A DNA stretch of 18,063 nt from the NCBI GenBank assembly GCA_018398815.1, contig JAFLJL010004159.1:30001-48063 (forward strand), in the 5' to 3' direction. The position numbers and the translations under genes were made by a program. A model generated the notes under the pieces. The model searched no databases and was not told where the DNA came from. It saw nothing but the letters and a program-made list of their open reading frames with translations. Positions 1 to 10,257 of this stretch are shown here, in pieces (positions within the stretch are counted from its first letter, which is position 1; each line of letters starts with the position of its first letter). Source of the DNA: Conus ventricosus. Taxonomy: Eukaryota > Mollusca > Gastropoda > Neogastropoda > Conidae.

Positions 1-572
1 TGCATAGATCTTCAGGTCTCTCTCTGCTCTGCTCTCTCTCTTCTCGTCCTCTGTCGTGTAGTCTCTCTCTCTCTCTCTCCTCTCCCGCCCTCCCTCTCAT
101 CTCTCCTCATCTCATCTCTCAGCTCTCTCTCTCTCTATCCGAGCTCTCCCGCTCTCTTTCCTCTCTTCTCTCTTTCTCTCGCTCTCTCTCTCTCTCTCCG
201 CTCTCTCTTTCTTGCTCTCTCTCTAGCGTCACTCTTTCCTCTCGTCCTCTCCTCTCTCTTCTCTCTCTCTCTCTCCTCTCTCTTCTTCTCCTCTCTCTCT
301 CTCGTCTCTCTCTTTCCTGGATCACCATCATGAAATGGACAAAGATGTCATATGACATGCTCTCTCAGCTCTCTCTCTCTCGCCTCTCTCAGTCCTCTCT
401 ATCGTCTCTCTCTCACTCTCTCTCCATCACTCCCTCTTCCTCCTCCTCTCTCTCTCTCTCTCACGCTCGACTGATTCAAACATGCATGGAAATGTGATCA
501 AGGTTTCAGATGAACAATCTCTCATCTTTCACTGTCTCTGTCTCTCTGTCTCTGTCCCTCTGTCTCTGTCTT

Positions 573-603
<31 letters not shown>

Positions 604-993
604 CTCGCTCTCTCTCTCATCTCACTCAATCCTCATCTTCTCCTTCTCTCTCCACCCTCGCTGCCTGGAGCACTCATGCAAAGGAATGTGATAAAAATTT
701 CATATCACAACTCTCTGTCTGTCTGCTGTCTGTCTTTCTGTCTGTCTGTTTGTCCCCACCTCTCTCTCATCTCTTCTACTCGCTCTCTCCTCTCTCGAAT
801 CTCTCTCTCTCTCCTCTCTCTCTCTCTCCTCTCTCTCTTCATCGGATCTTTTCTTGCCATGGATCAAAGTCTTCATTAAAGTGATCAAGATTCATTATTA
901 CATTCCTCTTCTCCTCCACCCCACTCCTTCCCCCCTCGCGTCTCCCCCTGGCCAATCCTCAAAATCCCATCTACCCCCCTTTATCATCTCTTC

Positions 994-1026
<33 letters not shown>

Positions 1027-1093
1027 TCTAATCTCTCTCTCTCTTCTCTGCATCTCTCTCCTCTACTTCTTCCTCTCTCTCTCTCTCGCTTTG
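1..1093. repeat. CT-rich low-complexity block with interspersed 40-bp units
   Basis: The stretch is dominated by (CT)n, read as TCTC on the plus strand, with imperfect interruptions and TCTG/TGTC patches near 530-570 and 710-750. Open frames on both strands translate only to Ser/Leu or Arg/Glu repeats, so they are not treated as genes. Four short non-CT islands lie at about 318-362, 472-520, 668-712 and 854-905. They resemble each other and are listed separately. I see no promoter or gene in the block. Confidence 0.9.
318..905 (+). repeat. Four diverged ~40-bp units spaced 150-195 bp apart in the CT tract
   Basis: Islands starting near 326, 480, 674 and 858 each begin with a CATG-type word and share a following core like AATGTGATCAA, then TTCAnAT. 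Examples are the word catgcatggaaatgtgatca near 481 and catgcaaaggaatgtgataa near 674. Spacing is about 154, 194 and 184 bp, with CT tract between. This suggests a tandem or minisatellite array whose unit is one unique island plus a CT run. The fourth copy carries extra bases. Identity was judged by eye. Confidence 0.6.
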
Positions 1094-1256
1094 TGAGTGA
1101 GTGTGTGTTGTGGTTGGTTGTGTTTTTGAGGGGTGTGTGTGTGTGTTGTGGTGTGTGAGTGGTTTTGGGTGTATTTCTGTGTTTGTGTGTGTGGTGTGTA
1201 TGTGTGGTGGTGTGTTTGTGTGGTGTGTGTGGGTGGTGTTGTTGTGTGTGTGTATA
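1089..1256. repeat. GT-rich microsatellite
   Basis: An imperfect (GT)n tract with GGT and TTG interruptions. It directly follows the CT block, giving a CT-to-GT compound microsatellite. The only long frame is a Cys/Val-rich shadow. Confidence 0.9.
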
Positions 1257-1307
1257 GATAGGTACTTTAATTTAAACGTCTATTCAACCCTCAGTGACAT
1301 AGACAAA

Positions 1308-1309
<2 letters not shown>

Positions 1310-1347
<38 letters not shown>

Positions 1348-1353
1348 AAAAAA
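1310..1353 (+). repeat. Poly(A) run
   Basis: About 43 nearly uninterrupted A residues with one T at 1346, preceded by the unique sequence gtactttaatttaaacgtc. It could be the A-tail of an old plus-strand retroposon or a plain homopolymer. No element body is recognised upstream because a GT tract lies directly before the ~50-bp unique stretch. Confidence 0.8.
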
Positions 1354-1645
1354 GTAAATGATATGCATGTTTTTTGAGAGAATCTTTTAAATGTTGAGTG
1401 TTTTTGAGTAATATTAACAGCAATGCCATACTTAATGGAAGGTGCTACTAACACAACTGATCTCAACCATTACCACTACTATATATATGTGTATAAAAAT
1501 AATATTTACAAATAAATTGAAATGGTATAGAAATATTTTATAATGAAATTAAAATAACAGAAAGGAAAAGGGGAAAAAAAGGAGCCAAACAAAGAAGAAG
1601 ATAAGAAAAAGAGAGGAAGAAGAAGAAAGAAGAAAGAAGAAGAAG
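1354..1645. other. AT-rich unique stretch ending in a GAA-rich purine run
   Basis: There is no gene here. The left part, to about 1558, is AT-rich unique sequence with a small TATATATATG patch near 1480. The right part, about 1559-1645, is almost all purine, with GAA/GAAGAA words, and abuts the next GT tract. Confidence 0.7.
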
Positions 1646-2216
1646 TTGTGGTGTGTGTGTGTGTGGTGTTGGTGGGTGTGTGTGTTGGGAGTGTGGTGTG
1701 TTGAGTGTTTGGTTCTGTGTGGGGTGGGTGTGGAGGGGGGGGGGGTGCGTGAATGTTGTGAGCGCGCTCTGTGTTCTGGTCTAGGTGTGTTTGCGGCGAG
1801 CGTGCTCTGTGTGTGGTGTGTTGTGTGTGTGTTCGCTGCGTGCGTCGTGCGTGCTGCCGTCTCGTGCGTGCGTGCGTTCGGTGTTGTGGTGTGTGTGTGT
1901 GTGTGTGTGTGGTGTGGTGTGTTGTGTGGGTGTGTGATAGTGTGTTGTTTTGGTTATCTAGGTTGTGTGTGTGGTGTGTGTGTGTGTGGGTTTTGTGTTG
2001 GTGTGTGTGGTTTGTGTTGGGTGGGGGGGGGGTGGGGGGTGGGGGGGGGGGTGGGTGGATGGGGGGTGAATAACTGGGGGGGGGGGAGGTTGGGGGGGAG
2101 GGGGAGTGGGGGGTAGGTGGGGTGGGGGTGGGGGGTGTGGGGGGGTATGATGGGAGGGAGGGGGGTGTGGGGGGGTTGGGGGGTGAGTTGTGTGTGGTGT
2201 GTGGTTGGTGTGGTTG
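1646..2216. repeat. GT tract with CG-rich and long G-run segments (left arm of module A)
   Basis: Mixed (GT)n with GCGTGC words at about 1838-1880 and many runs of four or more G from about 2019 to 2195. The open frames in it are Cys/Val/Gly-rich on plus and Pro/Thr/His-rich on minus, which are repeat translations. Its place directly before the L segment at 2217 matches the GT tracts at 3165 and 4816. Confidence 0.85.
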
Positions 2217-2408
2217 AGTGTCTATGTTAAAGTATCTGAGCACAAAACAGGACAGCAAAGAGGTAGAGGTAGAAGATGAAAAGTGCAGTTGTCATGGCAA
2301 GTACAGAAACGTCTGGCAAAAGTATGTTCCTCTCAATAACGTAGTTTCAAAACTGTCATGCCAGACACAGCAGTTTACCACCCCTGTCCCACAACCCACA
2401 ACCTCCCT
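2217..2408 (+). repeat. Module A, L segment
   Basis: Unique sequence between a GT and a CA tract. Its right part (about 2300-2400) matches the corresponding part of module B. Both share cagacacagcagttta, preceded by a GTCAAA/TTCAAA-type word and followed by a CACCACCC-like pyrimidine stretch leading into CA repeats. The match to module C is weaker. I recognise no coding content. Confidence 0.6.
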
Positions 2409-2508
2409 TACACACACACACACACCACACACACACACACACACCCACACACAAACACACACACACACACTCACACAAACACACAAACTCACACATCACA
2501 CTCACAAG
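2409..2508. repeat. CA microsatellite of module A
   Basis: An imperfect (CA)n tract of about 100 bp. It lies in opposite orientation to the GT tract before L, so the two could pair as hairpin arms. Confidence 0.9.
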
Positions 2509-3164
2509 TTTTTTTCTTTCACATGCACCGCTTCCAGCCTCTTGCCCCACCCTCACCCTCCCATCATAATCCTTCATTCTGTCACCCTTCATCGCAGCAA
2601 ACAACTTTTAGTCTGTAAAGTCTACCACCACCGTGCCCCTCTCCCCAACACCTCCCACAACAAAAACGCCATCCTGTCTGTCTTTTACCTCGACCTACGC
2701 CACATCTCCTATCCCCTCCCACCCCCCTTCACCTCCCTCGATTCTCATTTCCTCTCCCAGTGCTTTGGCAGCTGGCGCTGGATGCTCTTTCAAAGTCTGA
2801 GGTCTTTACAGAATCCAATACATCACTGATTTTTTTTAGTTCCAAGTCTGTTATCATGGGTTGTTTAGCTGACACCAATGGAAGCATTATAGCAATGGTG
2901 GTTCAAACATCCTCACATGATCGTCCGGTTTCTTCAGTGCCTGTGTGACCCTCTCTAGATGAATTGTTATAACTCCTCAGTTTGTCCGTACCGAAACGGC
3001 AAGCTTTGAACCTACGTGGAACCCAAACATATTTGTCTGATTGAACAGCCAGCACAGAAAAAGCATATCTCTTATATCTCTATCTTGTGTCTGTGTGTCT
3101 GTGGTCTTCTGGTGTCAAGGTCTGTCCTGCTGTCTGCCGTCTGTCTGTCTGTGCCTAGGATGTG
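2509..3164 (+). repeat. Module A, R segment
   Basis: This unique segment of about 650 bp aligns with R segments at 4181-4815 and 13598-14186. Shared landmarks in order are: a pyrimidine-rich start with CCCTTCAT and CAGCAAACA, the word aaagtctaccaccaa (A and B), ccaagtctgttat (A and B), a CTGACACCAATGGA-like block (A and C), and TTTGTCTGATTGAA followed by GCCAGCnCAnAAAAAGCA (all three). Open frames across it are Pro/His-rich and are not conserved between copies, which argues against coding. Confidence 0.75.
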
Positions 3165-3337
3165 GTGTGTGTGGTGTGTGTGTGTGTGTTGGGTTTTGGG
3201 TTGGGTGTGGTGTGCGGTGTGTGCGTGTGGTGTGTGTGGGTGTGTGGGTGAGGTGGTTTGCGTGGTGTTGGTGTGTGTGTTGTGGTTGGCTGTGTGAGTA
3301 CGGGTGTGTGTTGTGTGTGTGTGTGTGGTGTGTGTGA
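3165..3337. repeat. GT microsatellite between modules A and B
   Basis: Imperfect (GT)n with GCGTGTG patches. It follows R of module A and starts module B. A short CTGTCTGT run precedes it near 3120-3150. Confidence 0.9.
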
Positions 3338-3532
3338 AAAGCTAAACTATTGTTTATGACAAAAGCAAGGACATACAATGGAGGGAAGGGGGATAATTTC
3401 TAATGGCCCTCACCATAGTGTACGAACCCCTTGGGAAAAGGGCAACTCATAATAACCCTATTGTCAAACTCGGCTGTCAGACACAGCAGTTTAATTGAAC
3501 CTAACGCTTCACCACCCATCTTTCCCTACACC
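3338..3532 (+). repeat. Module B, L segment
   Basis: Unique sequence between GT and CA tracts. It shares cagacacagcagttta with module A. It shares the words GGCCCTCACCATA and GTTTATGACnA with module C (GGCCTCACCATA and CCATGACGA near 5280-5320). This is the copy that links A and C. Confidence 0.7.
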
Positions 3533-3544
3533 CCACACACACAC

Positions 3545-3576
<32 letters not shown>

Positions 3577-3592
3577 ACACACATTCACACCA

Positions 3593-3630
<38 letters not shown>

Positions 3631-3736
3631 CAACCACACACACATACACATGCACACACAACGCTCGCACGCTGCACACACACTCACCACGCACACACAA
3701 ACACACACACACACACACACCCACACACACAAAGAT

Positions 3737-3772
<36 letters not shown>

Positions 3773-3837
3773 AACACATGGCACGCACGCTCGCACGTAC
3801 AACACACACAACACACACACACACACACACACACGAC

Positions 3838-3877
<40 letters not shown>

Positions 3878-3993
3878 CACGCAAGTATCCACGCACGCAC
3901 GCACGCACGCACAAAATCACGCACACACACACACACACCACACACCACACACACACACTCACACACACACACCAGCACACCACACACCCACAT

Positions 3994-4037
<44 letters not shown>

Positions 4038-4180
4038 ACCCACGCACGCACGCACGCACGCAACGAACACACACAAACACACACACACACACACAACAAC
4101 ACACACAAACACACACACAATAACACAGACCAGCACACAACACAAAAACACACACACACACACCAACACGCTCACACACA
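3533..4180. repeat. Long CA microsatellite of module B with GCAC sub-blocks
   Basis: About 650 bp of (CA)n broken by CACGCACGCACG blocks (near 3870-3915 and 4042-4062) and by small insertions. Long frames here are His/Thr on plus and Cys/Val on minus, and none is a gene. It is more than six times longer than the equivalent tract in module A. Confidence 0.95.
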
Positions 4181-4815
4181 CAAACTTTTTCCTCACTCAC
4201 CACTCCAGTCCCAACCGTCCCCAACAGGTCCTCTTTCCTGCCACCCCTTCATTCACAGCAAACAGGCTTTTGCTTTCCAAAGTCTACCACCAACGCCCCA
4301 TCCCTACCCCCCCCTTCCACTATTTTAATTTCCATCCCCGTCTGTCTTTTTAACCTCGGCCCTAAGCCATATCCTACCCACCCTCCACCATCCTTACACC
4401 TGGACCTCGAACTCGTGTCCTATCCCTGTGTTTTGCAACGCCACTGATCAATCTTTCAATGGCCTTCAGGTCTTTGGGGGGGTTAAACCAATTACATTCA
4501 CCGACTTGCAAGGTTCCAAGTCTGTTATTATGGTGATTTAGGCTACACCCATGGTAGGAGTGAGAGAATTTGTTACAATCACCTCACAGGTGCTGCTCAT
4601 TAGTAGTCAACGAGCTCTATCCCGTCGTTCTTTCTTGGCCTGTGTTCTCTCTCTAGATGAATGAATATATCCATCTTCGGTTTCGGACACTGATGAGACC
4701 AAGCATTGAAGCATACTGTAGCACACAAACAGTGTGTCTATTGAAAAGCCAACGCAAAAAAGCAAAAGCTTCCAGCGCTTCTGTCGGTTGTGAGATCTAG
4801 ATGTGAGTTTCAACA
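4181..4815 (+). repeat. Module B, R segment
   Basis: It aligns in order with the R segment of module A: the CAGCAAACA word, aaagtctaccaccaa, TCTGTCTTTT, ccaagtctgttat, TCTCTCTAGATGAAT, and GTGTCTATTGAAAAGCCAACGC near 4735. It shares TAGTCAACGnnCTCTATC with the R copy at 13990-14015. No open frame persists across copies. Confidence 0.75.
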
Positions 4816-5253
4816 TTTTAGGTTGGGGGGTGTGGTGGTGGTGTTTGTTTTGTGTGTGGTGGGGGTGGGTGTGTGTGGGTGTGAGGGTGGGCGCATGCTG
4901 CCGCGGGTTTGGGAGTGGTGTGTTTGGTGTGGGGGTGGGGAGTGTGTTGGTGGTGTGTGTGTTGTGTGTGTTGTGTTGTGGTTGTGCGTGTGTGCGGTTG
5001 CGGGCGCGTGCTTCGCGCGCGCCCGCGCGTCGAGTTGGCGTGCGTGCTGTTCGTGGTGTGTGTGCTGTTTGTTGTTGTGTGTGTTGTGTGTGTGGGTGTG
5101 TGTGGTGTGTGCGCTCGTCGGCGTGCTGATGGCGGCGTCGTGCGTCTTGCGTCGGGCGTGCGTGCTGCGTGCGAGGCGTCGTGCTGCGGGCTCGGGCGGC
5201 GTGCGGCGGGCTCGTGTGTTTGGTGGTTGTGTTTGTTGTGGGGACGGGAGTAA
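4816..5253. repeat. GT/GC-rich tract between modules B and C
   Basis: A (GT)n tract with a strongly CG-rich centre at about 4995-5215 containing GCGCGCGCCCGCGCG near 5015 and many TGCGTGC words. The Cys/Val/Arg frames are repeat translations. The CG content comes from decayed or expanded TGCG units, and I see no sign of a promoter CpG island. Confidence 0.85.
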
Positions 5254-5428
5254 TGCGTGACTAGTTAAAAAGCAAACCATGACGATAGAAGAGGGATATT
5301 TCAAATGGCCTCACCATACAGGAGTAAGAACTCTGAAGAGAGGCATGCCATGTTAGTTAACCTATGGTCAAACGCGTGGGTCAACCCGCATGTTAATTGA
5401 CTCCTTACGTTTTCAACCCCTTCTTTCC

Positions 5429-5460
<32 letters not shown>
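5254..5460 (+). repeat. Module C, L segment and left remnant of its CA tract
   Basis: Unique sequence to about 5431, aligned with L of module B through GGCCTCACCATA, a GGTCAAAC word and TTAATTGA. It then has about 29 bp of clean (CA)n ending at 5460. The R segment that should follow is missing here and is found after 13557, so this is the left half of a split module. Confidence 0.7.
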
Positions 5461-5465
<5 letters not shown>

Positions 5466-6470
5466 TGTGAGGTAGCCTCACATCAAGCAAGTGACGCTCC
5501 ATCAAATTAGGTTAGTGATAAGAATCATTCACCATGACACAATTAATAAAGAAAGAATAGTTATGCTTGACTAGTGTAAATGGGCGACCCCAAATAATGG
5601 TGATATGACTCAGTCAAGAAACAAATTGGTCATTGGTAAAGGGACCACTGACGATAGTTGAACAAGGAGTGGTAAGAAGTGCGACAAGTGTTTAACTCTA
5701 TAGGCACCACTAGGAGAGAGGAAAAATCTGTTTTAAACCCACAATGCCTAGAGACCGGAACCTGTCAGACTGTTGTCCTATCTCTGACCTGTCAGTACAG
5801 GGACATAGATTGTTGGGAAATCTACAGGAAAACTTAAAGAAAGAGAAAAATTCAGATGTTTATTAAGAAGCAGTTCTTACAGCGAACCATATGCGTTTTC
5901 AGCCCTTCACCTTTGACCCTTCGCCCCTTCACCCTTCCCTTTCATCCCCGTGGAGGTGTTGAAGATGCCCAGGTGGGGGAACACACCGGGAGGCAGCCCC
6001 GAGAATTAGGACTCCAGGAGAGAGGCGATTTCACGTCCTTCTCTCAGGACAGGAGAAAGACGAGGGAGGAGAGTTGAACTCATCCTCTCCAGTACTGAAA
6101 AGGCCTAAGGATCGGATCCTATCTTCCACGTGAAAGCACGAGATGAAGACGAAGAGACAGAATCATGAAGATGAGCAGTCTTAATTCATGCAGCATAGCA
6201 TCAAGAGGAGAGATCAGTTATGTCCTGTCGTGATTTTGTGGGCCAATGGTTTGTGAAAGCCGGACTTTGAAGTGCTTGAGTATTAGTGTGCCTCTCAGTG
6301 GAAAGAAGAGCACCATTATAAAATCTGTTTATAAATTTTGATGTGAGTGAGTGAAATTGATCCCCGATGAAGAAAAAAAACATTCTATCGCATTGTTGGT
6401 GTGAATTGGAAAGATGCTGTGGCGTATATAAATCTGTCATAATGGCCGTGGTGCAAATTACAGAGTGACA
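5461..6470 (+). repeat. 5' LTR
   Basis: It aligns over its full length with 12461-13557. Exact 20-bp anchors are aaaacttaaagaaagagaaa (5829 and 12857) and tataaaatctgtttataaat (6317 and 13389). Others include TTGACTAGTGTA, CCCAAATAAT, the CTAGAGAC word and TTTGTGGGCCA. The left end is taken directly after the CA tract. A TGT start is degraded here (CGT at 5461, or TGT at 5466), and the right end TGACA is at 6470. Differences from the 3' copy are mostly small indels, and this copy is about 90 bp shorter. Its polyadenylation motif is not conserved. Confidence 0.9.
6317..6323 (+). promoter_or_regulatory. TATA-like box in 5' LTR
   Basis: TATAAAA sits inside a 20-bp block that is identical in both LTRs, while the surroundings differ by many indels. 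Its position, about 150 bp before the LTR end, fits a U3 promoter driving the genomic transcript. A second TATAAA lies 14 bp downstream in the same block. Confidence 0.5.
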
Positions 6471-8005
6471 GTGTACCCAACTCCAGTTTTCATCACCGAC
6501 CTAGCTGCCGTGGGTTTTTCCCCTAGAAATAAAAAATATAATTTCTATTTGTACCTCAGAAAGTGTTTCATAACGTTGTGCCCTTGGACTGAGAAAAATA
6601 AAAAATGTGTGATAGGGACCCCGCCAAGGGATTGAGGAAGGTAAAAAAAATTAATAAGATTTTGATTTGGACCCTCAGGTTTTGAGAAGAAAAATAAGTT
6701 AATTATGTATTGTGGAAAATATGTGCATTTGTGGTTGTGTTTGTTTTCATTTGAATAGGTGGTTCGTGGTTGACTTTCTTTGTTGCCGCAACCCGTTAAA
6801 GTTTTTTTTTTGGCAGATTTGCTTTTTGACCCTTCCCCCCCTTCAGGACCGATTATCCTCAACCTCCCTTCGCTACACAGCAATGGCATAGGGCTTGAGG
6901 GAGCGCTGTCCCTTGCCCTAGAGTGATTCGATTTTTTTTGTCCCCGTCCCCAGGAACTGATAGCCCCTCACCTCTTCCTGCGTTTAGCAGGTGGGCATCT
7001 TGGGGTGTCGGTATCCTGCCCTGCCTCGTAAATATCGATTTCTTTCCCTGCCTATTGTTTTTCATTGTGATTTTTTGTTTCCCCTTGCCCCTCTTATGAG
7101 GGATCTCTGCAACTCCGCACCAAATAGTGTAGGTGTGGAGGAGTACCCTCCGGCCCAATTAAACATCTTTATCTTTGATTATTTTGTGGCTACTAATTGC
7201 GGTTTTTGCGAATTTTTCTTTCGTCGGGTGAATTAAACATGATGATTGAGGTTTATTATTATAGATCTTTACTGTAGTGTTCGTAGTGTGCGTGATTTGG
7301 AATTCCCGGTCGCCAGTTTCACGTGAGACAGTGACCACTGTAGGGTGCTGTCTGAGGGCTTTCTTTTGCTTTCTTGAGTTTCGTCTCACTGTGCCGGATC
7401 ATGTGATCCTTCCTTTCCGTGTTCACCCCCGTGTTCAAAACCTCTTAAACCGTCTCGATCAATAAGCTCCTAGCTAGTTTCTGTTCACATTTGCATCTTT
7501 TAGGTAAATTTCCGCTATTTGTGTTTCTTCCCCCTCTGTTATTGGTTTGTGCTTCTGTTGTTTGTGAAATTTATATCTTTTTTTTGTTATAAGCGGTTAA
7601 TTTGTTTTTAAATTCATTTGATGATGTTAGAAAAAAGACTGACAACAATAACTTTGAAGAACTAAAACTTAAAATTGATTTTTCAGAAAACTTTATATTG
7701 GTTTTTAGGCTTTCTTAGAAAAACAGATGGCTTGGGTACCTTCATGTTTGTTTAAAATCCAAATTGATTGCAGTTTTGCAAAGTAGACTTTTACTTTTGG
7801 AAAAATACCTTCCTTGGAGATGTGAGATCTACCCGGTTTTAAGTATGCAGTTTTTTCTGTGGTACACCGAAATTGAATTCTGTATTTGGCATATATTATA
7901 ATTACATTTTGGTTGAAACATAAAAGCGCCGAGCCTGATATAGCGCCTTTATGGTTATTATCAAGACTTAGAATTTGTTTTGTGTTTAGATCTGTTGACG
8001 GTGTC
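6471..8005 (+). other. Long leader between 5' LTR and gag, no gene seen
   Basis: About 1.5 kb of T-rich sequence with T and C homopolymers. Short frames on both strands (for example minus 6545-6889 and 6859-7158, plus 6991-7236) show no recognisable domain and look incidental. A tRNA primer binding site is expected at its left end, but the bases after 6470 (gtgtacccaactccag) contain no clear TGG start, so none is called. Internal ATGs are numerous, and ribosome access to gag would need splicing, an IRES or reinitiation. Confidence 0.6.
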
Positions 8006-9290
8006 ATGATGGTTGATTTTGATAAATATGTTTCAAAAAGCGAACGCTTGGTTTTGATGAGAAAAACTTACTAGCTATGTGCAACTTTGCAGTAATAGGC
8101 AAGACAGGCTAAAGAAAGAAAGAAAATCAAAGGAAACAAATATTGAAGATAGAAGATTAAAAAGGGAAGCGCTGAATTTGGAAGAAAGAAGAGTTACTTG
8201 TGAAGCGAAGTGAAAAAAAAGATACAAAAGCTGAAAAAAAAAACTACAGAGAACTTAAGATCAAACGTCAATTAAGTTTGAGGCGTCGAACAGAGATCTG
8301 ATGCTGAAATTAAAAAGTACTGCACGAGAGAACCACCACTCAGTCGTAACCGGCAGTGCGCCTCACCGAAAACACAATATTGTCCACATATACCGCCGTT
8401 CGAGGAAAAAAACGGAATGACATCGATAGTTGTCCTTTCTGCGTTGAAAATCAACGCAACGCGTGTGGTCCAAAAAAATGGACATTGGATATTCATCGTG
8501 TGTAAGGAGCATTGACACTGTACCACCCACTCGCGGCGAGCAAAATTAACTTGGGAACAGTTGAAAAAAACATCCTCAAAGAAATGTCAAGTGTCTGCGA
8601 GATGTTGACAATTCGTTTCCTGCGTCCCTGACAAAGAAATCGGGCCGTTCGTTTCTAACCGTATGAGTGCCCTGTTTGGAGCGTTGAATCGAGTGAGCAA
8701 AAAACGAACAAAACGTTCAATCACTGCGAGATCCCGTCTAGAAACAACGGTTCCAACGTGGAGCAAAGATCTGCCAAGTCCTTGTAAAGTAAGGCTTTGG
8801 AAAGGATGATATTGTCAATTGATGATCATTATTGTATCTCTTCACCCAAGAAAGGGCGTGGGCGAAAAAAAGTTTCCTGCGTTGGAGTCTCAGCGTCAGT
8901 ACTATCCCAGCAGGACAGGGCAGTTCCGGTAAGAAATTCGTGGCAGTGCTGAGTCCACAAGGTTTTACTTTTCCTAGGAACGAAAAACATATCTGTCCCG
9001 GTGGTTGACGTAGTCAGTACCATACTCTCCGCGGAGAAGACCCTTACTCCTCACCAAAACGTCGAAGTCGTGACGAACGTCCACCCGAGGACCTTTTTGG
9101 GCCAGTCGCGTGACAGAACCGAAGTCACAAAATCAAGTCGCTGCCGACAACAATGCGATCTTTGCTATGGCCGATTGCAAGTTCCATGAAAAAGTGTGCC
9201 CTTTCAACCCAAATGATTCAAAAGACCCATATTCTCCACTGATTGTGAAGAAGCCCTTGTTTTGGCACCAGATCAATCGGTTGATACTGG
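8006..9290 (+). pseudogene. gag-like region, frameshifted
   Basis: The proposed start is ATGATG at 8006-8011, giving MMVDFDKYVSKSER before the first break. From 8106 another frame runs 35 codons of charged, coiled-coil-like residues (RLKKERKSKETNIED and onward) to a TGA at 8211. At 8381 the frame reads CPHIPPFEEKNGM, and from 8479 WTLDIHRV, a stop, then GALTLYHPLAASKIN. This PPFE...W...GAL..Y order is typical of capsid domains in Ty3/Gypsy gags, including those with charged N-termini. A Cys-rich patch at 9150-9200 (CDLCYG, then after a frame change HEKVC) may be a damaged zinc knuckle. The product would assemble particles and bind element RNA. The right end is arbitrary because gag and pol may have been one frame. 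Overall size, about 430 codons, is normal for gag. Confidence 0.7.
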
Positions 9291-9740
9291 GTTGAAAAAC
9301 GGAGCCATCAATGGATCAGGCGGCGGTTTTGCGAGACACTGGTGCAGTGCACCACTGCCGGTGTACGGAAATCTTTCGTGCTCTCAAACCATATCGCACA
9401 CTGTCTAAATTTAGTCGTTTGGAGGCAAAAAAAAAAATTTAAAACTGTCCGCGGCAAAATTTCAGTCGATACACCGGACTACGCGATTTCGTACCGCCTG
9501 TGTTATTGATAACCCATCTGCGACGTGATCTTGGGCAATTTTGCGCCAGTGTCCCCTACTGACATGGTGGTGCTGAAGCGGTCGTTCCTTGTCTTTCAGT
9601 ACCATATCAACATCGTAAGCAGTGAAAAGCTACAAATAGGCAAAAGTCACAAAACTGATGAACTCCAAATTACCCTACTCCCAGAAGATCTAAAAAAATG
9701 CAGAAAAAGACGAGACCCTGACGACAATCCATTCTCTGCT
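9291..9740 (+). pseudogene. Retroviral-type aspartic protease region of pol
   Basis: DTGA, the catalytic aspartate motif of pepsin-like retroelement proteases, is at 9335-9346, preceded by the residues NGAINGSGG, which resemble the strand before the motif. About 190 bp later, in another frame, ICDVILGNFAPV lies at about 9517-9552. This matches the hydrophobic D-x-I-L-G block near the end of such proteases. The spacing fits a domain of about 80 to 100 residues. The enzyme would cleave the Gag-Pol polyprotein in the particle as a dimer. Frames change at least once between the two motifs, near an 11-A homopolymer at 9428. The stretch to 9740 reads as a charged linker and has no motif. Confidence 0.75.
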
Positions 9741-10257
9741 TAAACAGACTGTATCTGACATACCAAACGGACAAACAGTCACTGTAAAAAACAATTATAC
9801 CAGTCTTTGCTATAGAAAACAAACGTACGTTCCTTCAGTTAGGGTTTAAGTCCCTTGTACACCACTGGATGACATAACAACTCGTTTTATGTGAAGGGTC
9901 CGTTCCAGTGGCGAAAAATTCAGCAGTATTATAAGATCAATATGGCAACACTGAGATGGGTATTGTCATGTAACATTTGAAGAAGTATGTTGAACTACAA
10001 TGTGGCCCATCCAACCAGTCAGTTGTGTGGATATGTCCTGTGGTCAGAACTATGTCCAACAACAGACATTATCAGTGATAATTTACCCAATGTAACGTAC
10101 AGGGACAGATCAAATGTGAAAACAGCAAATTAGGATGTTTAACATCTACCAGGCAATATGTTGTACCCCTTCCGAACTCTGTCTGTCAAAGGGTAACCTA
10201 TGCTGATGTTATTTTTAGTCGCATGATTTGTCCTTCAAGTCAGAACAGAACACTCAA
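9741..10257 (+). pseudogene. Protease-RT linker of pol
   Basis: This stretch has no domain I can name. It lies between the protease and RT motifs and is read in short alternating plus frames, for example EMGIVM near 9953, which suits the variable acidic linker of many Ty3/Gypsy pols. A minus-strand frame of 149 codons starting near 10783 and running through the RT is a shadow, because the plus strand carries the RT motifs. Confidence 0.5.

Noticed and set aside
1506..2258. 250-codon minus-strand frame rich in Pro, Thr and His
   Set aside because: It is driven by the GT and G-run tract. Its ends in ordinary sequence are short and show no motif.
2890..2915. GGTTCAAACATCC resembling a tRNA/SINE B box
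   Set aside because: One extra base relative to the B box, no A box at the right distance, and the word is not kept in the other R copies.
3431..4353. Long overlapping frames rich in His/Thr (plus) and Cys/Val (minus)
   Set aside because: They are direct translations of the CA/GT microsatellite in several frames at once. They have no non-repeat domain and no conservation between modules.
4790..5304. Possible CpG island with overlapping frames on both strands
   Set aside because: The CG content comes from TGCG/GCGC repeat units within a GT tract. No exon or promoter context is visible.
6545..7236. Leader frames of 81-114 codons on both strands as possible extra genes of the retrotransposon
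   Set aside because: They overlap on opposite strands, contain homopolymer-derived residues and show no retroelement motif.
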